From: Okeania sp. SIO2C9
GTDB taxonomy: Bacteria > Cyanobacteriota > Cyanobacteriia > Cyanobacteriales > Microcoleaceae
DNA length: 58,382 nt
Direction of reading: 5' to 3'
NCBI RefSeq assembly: GCF_010672455.1
Contig: NZ_JAAHGO010000055.1
Coordinates: 1 to 58,382 of the forward strand
Part shown: in pieces, positions 51,492 through 58,382 of the stretch
Layout: each line of letters starts with the position of its first letter
Numbering within the stretch: position 1 is the first letter of the stretch
Program-made: the position numbers and the translations under genes
The notes under the pieces: generated by a model
The model's database searches: none
Told to the model about the DNA's origin: nothing
The model's input: the letters and a program-made list of their open reading frames with translations, nothing else

Positions 51492-52307
51492 TTATCTCAC
51501 AGGAAGTATTTCAATTCTAATCTTAACTCCCGTTTCTTTAGTATTAGGAATATATTCAAGATTAAGCTTAGGAATACAAGACAAGCGGTCGTCCTGCAGC
51601 ACCCCCGCACCGTTTAACGTTAAAGCATCAAGACAAGCCCCTGCTAAATTATCTAAATCAGAATTAGTACGATGTTTACCACAAAAACTGATAGAAATAG
51701 CTGCTCTTTGAATTGGTAAATTTACTTCTAAATTAAGGTCAGAAACTTGACGGTAAATTTCAACTTCTGCTTGATTTCTCCAGGCACGATATCGAGGTGG
51801 TAAATAAGTACCATTAGTCGTAACTCGTGGGCGTGCTTTTGGAACTACTTTCCCAGGAAGATAAAAGTTAATAATTGTGGCATTTTCAGATTTTTCAGAG
51901 TCTGGAAGGGAGGTCGGAAAATTTTCAGCGTTGCTCAATAAAGGAATAATTTGCTTAACTTCTGTCTCCACATCTTCTTCAAAACTATCCTTTGACTTAG
52001 AGGAAATAAGTGACATCTGGGGTATATTCTCCATAGCAGATAGATCCATTTTTCTGTAAGGATCTAATTGCGTCCGGAAACTAGGCCAGCTTTTAGCTAT
52101 TTGCAGATAAGTTTCAGCACAACTTTCTGAGAAATGGCAATTCTTTTTGAACCAAGATTGCCATTCAGCGGGAGAAAATAAAGCTTGAGTTTCTAGTAAT
52201 AATTGCCCTAAAGAATAAGCAAATGCCATAGCATTCATCGGATCGTCTTGGCATTGTTTATGTTTAAAATTGATTTCTGCTATTAAGTATTGCCAATTAA
52301 GTAACAT
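51492..52307 (-). CDS. RusA-family Holliday-junction resolvase with N-terminal DUF3102-like domain
   Basis: The 271-residue protein has two parts. Residues 1-90 (LLLETQALFSPAEWQSWFKK, CAETYLQIAKSWPSF) resemble the DUF3102-type DNA-associated domain. Residues 150-271 have the RusA core: VVPKARPRVTTNG, TNSDLDNLAGACLDALTL and VLQDDRLS, with the conserved Asp cluster that binds magnesium. RusA proteins resolve Holliday junctions and are usually phage-derived and about 120 residues long. Fusion to a second domain is notable. No other phage genes are nearby. Confidence 0.85.
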   Translation of the reverse strand: MLLNWQYLIAEINFKHKQCQDDPMNAMAFAYSLGQLLLETQALFSPAEWQSWFKKNCHFSESCAETYLQIAKSWPSFRTQLDPYRKMDLSAMENIPQMSLISSKSKDSFEEDVETEVKQIIPLLSNAENFPTSLPDSEKSENATIINFYLPGKVVPKARPRVTTNGTYLPPRYRAWRNQAEVEIYRQVSDLNLEVNLPIQRAAISISFCGKHRTNSDLDNLAGACLDALTLNGAGVLQDDRLSCIPKLNLEYIPNTKETGVKIRIEILPVR

Positions 52308-52794
52308 TTTATATTAAGTGAAGAAGTTGACTACAGAGCTATTTTACCGAATAATTGGGTGCATATCATATTTGCAAAAATGCTTTTTTCCTATATATTC
52401 CTTATTCCCTATTCCCTATTCCTTGTTGCCTTTGGCCAGATGAGCTGTTCCCTAAAAGCGATAAATTTTTGGCTTTATTCACGCATTGAGATGTACCCAA
52501 ATAATTAAGGCTTAAAGCTTAATTGTATTAAGGATAAAAAAGAAAAAATCCTTGGTAGTCCTATATATGTAGTGATAGGTTAATATAAATGATCAATTTA
52601 TGATATTAATCTCTCAAATATTGAACTTCAATCTACTTTAAAATTTTAAATTTATTTTGTAGGCAATTGCTAACGCAAAGCTCCGCTAACATTTGATATA
52701 ATCAACCAGTAAGTTATAAATAACTCAACCTTAGATGTAATACAAAAATTCTGATAATATACATTTCAAAAATATTTTATCAATATCTAATCCT
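52308..52794. other. Spacer, no gene seen
   Basis: Contains three copies of a heptamer TATTCCC (52403-52423, the last copy changed) and otherwise AT-rich sequence. It ends at the start of an IS1 remnant. Confidence 0.45.
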
Positions 52795-52989
52795 ATGCCA
52801 AATAATGATTTAATCTATGCCAATTGTGGTAGTGACCATATTGTGATCAATGACACAATTCATAACAAAAAACATAAATATCAATGTCAAACCTGTCAAA
52901 GACAATTTGTCCCAAATAACTCCAAAGTATACATCAACTATCAAACCAAAGAATTGATTGATAAATTATCAAAGTGAAAAAATTAGTTT

Positions 52990-53203
52990 ATACCAAATTC
53001 AAAAAAGGTAGTTACATCTTAATTTGTGATTTATTGCTACAATTAAAAATTGTATATATCTATCAAATTTCAAAGTTAAGCATTTTTTCCCCTTTTTTAT
53101 CCAGTTTTTCTTTCCCTGTTGCCTGTTGCCTGTTGCCTGTTGCCTGTTGCCTGTTGCCTGTTGCCCGTGTTGAGACTGTAGCAATATTTTATGAAATTGG
53201 TAT
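52990..53203. repeat. MITE-like element inside the IS1 remnant
   Basis: ATACCAAATTC (52990-53000) and GAAATTGGTAT (53193-53203) are inverted with one mismatch, and the 214-bp unit sits between two parts of the IS1 transposase. A right end with the same words (TGTAGC...GAATTTGGTAT) occurs at about 33990-34017, at 39799-39809, and around the MITE insertion at 56106-56230. Confidence 0.65.
53117..53165. repeat. Heptanucleotide tandem repeat (TGTTGCC)7
   Basis: Seven perfect copies of TGTTGCC (49 bp) inside the MITE. Confidence 0.95.
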
Positions 53204-53627
53204 TAGCTGGCATTATTCCTGTAAAAGGTGTATCTGAAAAATGGCTTCACGCATTAAGTTAATAGTAAGTATACAGAGGTTTATCAGTCTATTAAATCTA
53301 CTAAAAAAACCGGAAAACTCACTATTGAGTGTGATGAAATGTGGTCATTTGTTGGGAGCAAACATTACAAGTAATGGCTCTGGCTAGGCATTGACATAGA
53401 CACCAAAGAAATTGTGGGTTTCTTTTTAGTTAGGAGAAAGACGTAAAAAAGGTCTATTAGGGTTGTGAAATTGATTGCCGGGTATTTACAGACAATGTGC
53501 AATTTGTTATACAGATTTCTGGTGAGCTTATGATTTGATTTTTTCTGATTGTAGACATAGCTCAGTGGGAAAATAAACTGGTTTAACTGCCTATATAGAA
53601 AGATTAAATAATACTTTCCACACTCCC

Positions 53628-55790
53628 CTACTCCCCTACTCCACTACCATTTTTTGTAATCGGGTGATTTGTATCTAATTTATAAGCTTTACCTAATTTA
53701 GCATCAAATGCCCAAGCTGCAATTTTCAACTTACCTTCTGGGAGTAATTTACCAGAAATTGTTTGTTCCCAACCTGCGTTAAGGTATGCAGGATTATTGA
53801 ATAGTTGAACTAAATTTTCTCTTTGAGTTTGAGCAGACATCAAAACATCAAAAATAATCCAATCATCTTTTTCTTTTAGGTTTAATACCCCGCCGTCTAC
53901 AGGGTGTTTATAATTGCTTGGGGTTTGAGTCCCCATCCACTTTTTCCTTCTTCCTCTCTTGGTGCGCATTCCCTTGGGTCTGTCGCCGACGGGGGGTAGC
54001 ACCACTTTTTCCTTCTTCCTCTCTTGGTGCGCATTCCCTATCTTGGTCAGCATTCCCTCTCTTGGTCGGCGTTCCCTTGCGCCTGTCGGCGGCGCGGGGT
54101 CCGACCGCTTGCGACTGTCGTCGTCGCGGGGTCTGACCGCTTGGGTCTGTGGCAAACGGGGGGTAGCACCGCTTCTTCCTTCTTCAACTGCTTGATTTTT
54201 ATAGGTTAAAATAATTGCATCTGCAGGCTCGTTACGCTCTGGTAAAAATGCCCAACCATTAACAAAGTACCAACTATTTAAAGGTATAATTCCATCTAAC
54301 GATCCGTAAGTTTGATCTGGAGATTTTTCAGCAGCGATCGCTTCGATATTATTGCTGACAACTAAATTAGGTTTTAACATACCTAAGGAATTAAGTCGCT
54401 TGACTAAATCTTTAACATAATCATAATTTCCTAAAATATTTTCTTCAATACAAAGCTTATTTTCAATGATATTAATGAATGACAAACAAGTTTTTCCTTC
54501 CATACGCAATTGATAGCTATATTTAATTTCTTTCACGCTATAAGTCAATGATTTATAGTGTAAAATCATCAATCCAGTTATGGCAATAGCGACTATAACT
54601 TTATAGAGCAATACTTGCGATTTTCTCGGATTTATATGACTATAAATATGGCTAAAAACTATTGGTAATAAATGTATAATAGCGATTGTAAAATAAATAG
54701 AAAATGTTGTATACTTTGAAGGTAAAGCACTTTCTACTCCAAAACCAACTCTACCAAAGGCAGTAATTAAAGCACTAATTATTGAGTATAGAGCAATCAT
54801 CATCCAACCAATAGTTCTCTCTAAAATATGGTAATTTTTAATATGTTTGAGTAGGTAAATAAATAAACAGCAAAATATTCCTATTTCTACTCCACCAATA
54901 AATATCGAAGAAGTAAGAGGAGATATTTCAAAACCAGAACCCAAAGGAGAACCCAAAAAGGCTAAGAAAAACTGTAAAGTTTGCTCTGGATGCCGAAATG
55001 CTGGTATAAGACTAGGGCTAAGTTCAGGCTTTTGATAATCATAAAAATAAATAATTATATTGCTGATAAAAACTGCTATCCAGCTTAAGAATAACCATTT
55101 TTGTTTCAGTAAATCTGATGTTGATTTTGCCGTAATTAATATTAGTACAGGTAAAATTATTATCCAAGCTATCATCCCATTAGAATAGGAAAAAGTACTA
55201 ATGATGCAAAGCATTATACAAATTAAAAATTTATATCTAGTATGAAAGTGGGAGTAGACAACTGAAATTCCTGTAGTAATACAAACGATCGGCATCAAAA
55301 CTACTAATTGGATTCCCCAAAACCAGTTATCATATTGAATTGGAGAAAAAATCAGGATATTTGCCAAGAAAGCTATGAGTGAAGTTGTCAACAAATTAGC
55401 ATTTACGGTTAATCGATTGAGGCGATAAATATTAACAGAAACTAGACAAGCTAAGATAAATATTACTAGCATTTCATATCTAACATCCCAGTTAGTTAAA
55501 TATGCCAGTCCGAGAAATATTAGTCGTGGAAATAGTTTTCTACTTTCATTATGTTGAGCAATCAAGTCTTGCCAGGACAAGGAATTTTGGGAAATTTTTA
55601 TGAATAACTGAGGCATAAGATTCCATTGGTCCCAATAAGGCATATTAACGCTGTAGGTCAGAATTAATATTCCCATTGCAACTGCTGGAAGTATAACTAA
55701 AGCTATACTTATCCAATGTAAAAGTTGGAAATTATTCTTGAAGATTTTTTTGCTAATTGGGGATTTTTTTTCTGTTGTCATTATCCTCAT
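53628..55790 (-). CDS. Large multi-spanning membrane protein with a repeat-derived insert
   Basis: The 720-residue protein has about eleven predicted transmembrane helices (25-430), a periplasmic-type loop with PYWDQWNLMPQLF after the first helix and a soluble C-terminal region. The YWDQW motif and topology resemble GT-C-type or related polysaccharide/glycosyl-transfer membrane proteins, but the family cannot be named surely. Residues about 530-636 are Arg- and Pro-rich and come from an inserted GC-rich repeat. An in-frame ATG at 55781 is an alternative start. The next minus-strand gene upstream is a GtrB/DPM1-like glycosyltransferase (56474-57427), which fits a sugar-transfer role. Confidence 0.75.
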   Translation of the reverse strand: MRIMTTEKKSPISKKIFKNNFQLLHWISIALVILPAVAMGILILTYSVNMPYWDQWNLMPQLFIKISQNSLSWQDLIAQHNESRKLFPRLIFLGLAYLTNWDVRYEMLVIFILACLVSVNIYRLNRLTVNANLLTTSLIAFLANILIFSPIQYDNWFWGIQLVVLMPIVCITTGISVVYSHFHTRYKFLICIMLCIISTFSYSNGMIAWIIILPVLILITAKSTSDLLKQKWLFLSWIAVFISNIIIYFYDYQKPELSPSLIPAFRHPEQTLQFFLAFLGSPLGSGFEISPLTSSIFIGGVEIGIFCCLFIYLLKHIKNYHILERTIGWMMIALYSIISALITAFGRVGFGVESALPSKYTTFSIYFTIAIIHLLPIVFSHIYSHINPRKSQVLLYKVIVAIAITGLMILHYKSLTYSVKEIKYSYQLRMEGKTCLSFINIIENKLCIEENILGNYDYVKDLVKRLNSLGMLKPNLVVSNNIEAIAAEKSPDQTYGSLDGIIPLNSWYFVNGWAFLPERNEPADAIILTYKNQAVEEGRSGATPRLPQTQAVRPRDDDSRKRSDPAPPTGARERRPREGMLTKIGNAHQERKKEKVVLPPVGDRPKGMRTKRGRRKKWMGTQTPSNYKHPVDGGVLNLKEKDDWIIFDVLMSAQTQRENLVQLFNNPAYLNAGWEQTISGKLLPEGKLKIAAWAFDAKLGKAYKLDTNHPITKNGSGVGE
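53876..54200. repeat. GC-rich dispersed repeat inserted in a coding sequence
   Basis: The stretch includes TAATACCCCGCCGTCTACAG and GGGGTTTGAGTCCCC, which recur in inverted form at about 55880-55945, and internal direct repeats of CTTCCTCTCTTGGTGCGCAT and CGACGGGGGGTAGCACC. Its composition is far richer in G and C than its surroundings. Confidence 0.8.
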
Positions 55791-56473
55791 TACGCTCTAA
55801 AGGTTCTATCGCAATTTGAAAAAGGTAGTTAGATATTAATCTTTGAAGAAGGAAGAAGGAAGGACTGAAAAAGGAAAAACAGGATGGGGACTCAAACCCC
55901 AACCAATTGTAAACACCGCGTAGACAGCGGGGTATTAAACCCAAAAGAAAAAGATAATTTTTGGCCTTAAGTATAAAATTTGATCGTTCGCAGATATTGT
56001 AAATATTTAATTTTTTTTCTCTTTTTTCATATACTTCTTTTCCTCTGCGACCTAGGGATGTTGCATACAATGTCCTTACCTAATCCCTGCTTACTCTTCC
56101 ATGAATGTAGCAATATTTTATGAACAGGACTTAAGCAAAAGACGAAATTATACACCATTTTTAGGGGTTGGCCGTTAACCCCTAGGCATAAGTGGTGGTT
56201 ATGCGTAAGTCCTAATGAAATTGGTATTAGATTTTAGGTGGTAGATTGAAGAGAAACTTGTTGTGCAACCCTGGTTTAAAATTCGACTGAAGTATTAACC
56301 TAAAAACTATAACTAAAAACCTTCTTTAACTCCATGAAATTAATCTGCTGAGTGAAAAAAATATTTGATAAATAAAATTGAATATAAATTGTTATCCAGA
56401 TACTGAAAAAGTTGTGTACCACAGTTTTTAGTAGATAACTTAAATCTTCTTATTCAACCCACTATTAAAAATT
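55791..56473. other. Repeat-rich spacer
   Basis: There is no gene. It contains an inverted copy of the GGGGACTCAAACCCC repeat (55880-55945) and an intact MITE (56125-56214) inserted in another repeat's end. Confidence 0.6.
56125..56214. repeat. MITE of the GGACTTACGC family, intact copy with 5-bp target duplication
   Basis: The ends CAGGACTTAAGC and GCGTAAGTCCTA are imperfect inverted repeats. ATGAA flanks both sides (56120-56124 and 56215-56219). The unoccupied site, with a single ATGAA in the same context, is at 53181-53203. It is 90 bp long and non-coding, with a central palindrome GGTTGGCCGTTAACCCC-like. Confidence 0.85.
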
Positions 56474-57427
56474 TTAACTTTCATCTGAACTTATTTTCTC
56501 AAAGCCAATTTTTTCTCTAATAATATAGTACGGTCTTTGTCTAACTTCATCGTAAATACGACCAATATATTCTCCAATAATTCCTAGAGACAGCAGTTGT
56601 ATTCCCCCCATAAAAAATGTTGTAGTTAAACCATAAGCCCAGGATAAAAATTCTTGCCCTAAAACAAATTTAACGTAAAGACCAATTAATCCTATAATAA
56701 AAGAGAAAATTGCAGAGACTAAGCCTAAAATAGTTGCCATTTTCAAAGGAATTGTTGAAAAAGAAAATATGCCATCAAAAGCAAGCTTAAATAACTTAGA
56801 AACTGAAACTTTAGGCTCACCTCTATATCGAAGACCACGTTCTACATAAACACCTATTTGTTTAAATCCGGCATAGGCTCTTAAACCACTTAAATATTTG
56901 TTGCGTTCTGGCATTTGTCGTAGAGTTAAGATGACCTTTCTATCCATTAATGAAAAGATACCTGCATCCATTGGAGTGATAATTCCTGACAACTTTCTTT
57001 GAATGTAATAAAAACTTTTAAATGCTAATCGTTTCAACAATTTTTCTTTACGATTTTTTCTAATAGCATAAACCACATCATATCCCTGTTGCCAAAGTCG
57101 TGAAAAACTAATAATTGCTTCTGGAGAATCTTGCAAATCTCCATCCATTAAAATAACTGCTTTTCCATCAGCATGATCGATTCCCGCAGACAAAGCAGAT
57201 TGATGTCCAAAATTTCTAGAAAAGTTAATAATTTTTACTTCTAGGTGTTGCTGAGTTATTTTTTTTAACAGTTCAAAGGAAGAATCTACACTACCATCAT
57301 TGATAAAAATTACTTCGCTATTACCATCAAGTCGCTGTAAAACATCTAATAACTGTCGCCATAGTTCAGGGATAATTTCTTCTTCGTTGAAGATGGGAAT
57401 AACTACAGAATAATCTATATTTTTCAT
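56474..57427 (-). CDS. Polyprenyl-phosphate glycosyltransferase, GT2 family (GtrB/DPM1-like)
   Basis: The 317-residue protein has a GT-A fold domain: YSVVIPIFNEEEIIPELW, FINDGSVDSS, HQSALSAGID and VILMDGDLQDSPE (metal-binding DxD-like motif), followed by two C-terminal transmembrane helices and IGRIYDEVRQRPYYIIREK, a hallmark of GtrB/ArnC/DPM1-type enzymes. These move a sugar from a nucleotide donor to undecaprenyl phosphate at the cytoplasmic face. The neighbouring multi-span membrane protein could use the product. Confidence 0.94.
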   Translation of the reverse strand: MKNIDYSVVIPIFNEEEIIPELWRQLLDVLQRLDGNSEVIFINDGSVDSSFELLKKITQQHLEVKIINFSRNFGHQSALSAGIDHADGKAVILMDGDLQDSPEAIISFSRLWQQGYDVVYAIRKNRKEKLLKRLAFKSFYYIQRKLSGIITPMDAGIFSLMDRKVILTLRQMPERNKYLSGLRAYAGFKQIGVYVERGLRYRGEPKVSVSKLFKLAFDGIFSFSTIPLKMATILGLVSAIFSFIIGLIGLYVKFVLGQEFLSWAYGLTTTFFMGGIQLLSLGIIGEYIGRIYDEVRQRPYYIIREKIGFEKISSDES

Positions 57428-57932
57428 AGTCTTTACTCACTCCTCGCACAATCATACATATCTAGTTTATCATTGTCAACTTTTAGGGAGTAGGGAGTAG
57501 TAATTCGGGAAGGCAGGGAATAGAAAAGAGGAAAAAAATTGTACCTCAGTAACTTGATAAACGCTATATCATAATTCAAGGTAAATATTGCAAATATAAT
57601 CCTTTCTTGCTTCCTGTATTCTATAAGTATAAAAGTATAAGAATAAATCAATTATATCAAATCCGGTTAATTGCACATAGAATCTGATTATATAATAGAC
57701 ATCTCCAATAATAAAAAATCAAATCAATTATCGCACTCTTATTTATCAATTCTTTCCCTCTACTCCCTACTCCCTCTTTTGGAGGAGATTTCTAATATCT
57801 GTTTATAATTCTATAATTACTTCAATATTTCATCTCTCCTACTCCCCCACTCCCCTCTTCTCCTCCTGGGAGCAGTAGGGGTGGGTCCCCGACTCCCAAC
57901 TATATAATAAGTATTTAACCGGATTTGATATT
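57428..57932. other. Spacer, no gene seen
   Basis: AT-rich spacer with C-rich runs (CTCCCTACTCCCTC near 57763). It includes the divergent promoter region for the glycosyltransferase and the Uma2 fragment. Confidence 0.45.
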
Positions 57933-58325
57933 ATGACTCAGGCACTTTATAGGACAAGCTTTAGTGATTTTGACGAATTTATTAACTGGTATCCAGAAGA
58001 GTCGGAATACCACTATGAATTACATAACGGAGTAGTTACTCAAATGCCTAAACCTAGAGGTCAACATTCTCAAATTGCAGGTTTTTTAATCGCTGAGTTG
58101 AGTTTGGAAATTAGGCATTTAGGGTTGCCTTACTTTATCCCTAAAGAATGTATTGTCAAAACCGATAATTTATCAGGTTATGAACCAGATGTAATTGTTG
58201 TCAACCGAGATTTTATTCAGAATGAACCACGTTGGGAAAAAGAATCTACTTTAATTAACCCACATTCCGCACTTCAATTTGAATTACAACATACCACAAA
58301 AAAACTTGTCTATTTAATTAAGTAG
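57933..58325 (+). pseudogene. Uma2-family gene truncated by a MITE end
   Basis: The first 110 residues are a normal Uma2/DUF820 protein (SEYHYELHNGVVTQMPKPRG, EPDVIVVNRDF), a PD-(D/E)XK-like nuclease family. After ESTLINP the sequence switches to the AACCCACATTCCGCACTTC word known as an element end at 28634, and the frame then runs only to a stop at 58325. The conserved IVEVxS-type catalytic segment is lost. The protein is probably inactive. Confidence 0.75.
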
Positions 58326-58382
58326 AATTACTTATGGTATTTAGTGACTTCAAGTGAGATCATAAAGCTGATGATCCCATGA

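Larger units (their letters stand above)
52795..53615 (+). pseudogene. IS1-family transposase pseudogene
   Basis: The start MPNNDLIYANCGSDHIVIND with CQTCQRQF is the InsA-like zinc-finger part. After an interruption (52990-53203) come GIIPVKGVSEKWL-like sequence, then TIECDEMWSFVGSKHYK, DIDTKEIVGFFLVRRK-like sequence and TAYIERLNNTFH near the end, which is the InsB-like DDE part. Several stops and frame changes separate the pieces. The zinc-finger half (52795-52977) is still open. The element is dead. Confidence 0.8.

Noticed and set aside
53117-53165. Seven-copy heptamer array as a possible CRISPR or protein-coding repeat
   Set aside because: Seven-base period without spacers; not compatible with CRISPR, and it is in a dead element.
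53918-54209. Several plus-strand frames rich in Ser, Arg and Phe
   Set aside because: They are antisense readings of the GC-rich repeat inserted in the minus-strand membrane protein gene.

Overview
This window looks like chromosome of a filamentous, non-unicellular cyanobacterium of the Trichodesmium/Okeania/Oscillatoriales type. That is an inference from several things seen here: an alkane biosynthesis pair (acyl-ACP reductase plus aldehyde-deformylating oxygenase), the photosystem II subunit gene psb30/ycf12, many HIP1 octamers (GCGATCGC), heptanucleotide tandem repeats, AT-rich composition, an orthocaspase-like gene, and low coding density (the gene lengths I accept sum to about 63 percent of the window). 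The rest is long AT-rich spacers full of miniature inverted-repeat elements and transposon debris.

Layout. 1-2300: spacer and a decayed tnpB-type transposase. 2341-4224: a membrane-anchored orthocaspase-like protein whose catalytic His and Cys are replaced (Tyr, Asn). 4225-5964: spacer with two MITE-like elements. 5965-16737: a signalling block of a giant PAS/GAF hybrid histidine kinase, a receiver-GGDEF diguanylate cyclase overlapping it by 4 bases, and a second multi-PAS kinase with a Cache-type sensor and a HisKA_2 core. 17115-22300: the ado-aar alkane cassette (18493-20462), bracketed by two remnants of one IS200/IS605-like family in inverted orientation. 22837-30999: a helical-repeat membrane protein related to the tail of the orthocaspase-like protein, Hsp33, an apparently intact TnpB, and a voltage-sensor/RCK ion channel with a non-canonical pore. 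32022-38514: an unknown protein, a TspO-like protein, a sodium/solute symporter and a four-helix membrane protein. 38993-41406: a gene graveyard (a nuclease-like gene broken by a 26-bp repeat, a Uma2 pseudogene, a STAND-ATPase fragment between two palindromes). 41584-47797: paired half-size GDT1/Mn-exporter proteins, a Cys-cluster protein, psb30, a possible GNAT-GST-response regulator operon and an ABC exporter. 48426-52307: a TPR-CHAT protein and a RusA-type resolvase fusion. 52795-58382: a dead IS1 containing a MITE, a large membrane protein with a repeat-derived Arg-rich insert, a GtrB/DPM1-like glycosyltransferase, and a truncated Uma2 gene.

The strongest story is repeat biology. One short repeat (about 25 bp) has entered a transposase gene in frame and broken another gene. 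A 90-bp MITE can be matched to its own empty site inside this window. A long GC-rich repeat has been absorbed in frame into a membrane protein, and the N terminus of ADO has expanded by repeat duplication. No CRISPR array, rRNA or tRNA gene was recognised.
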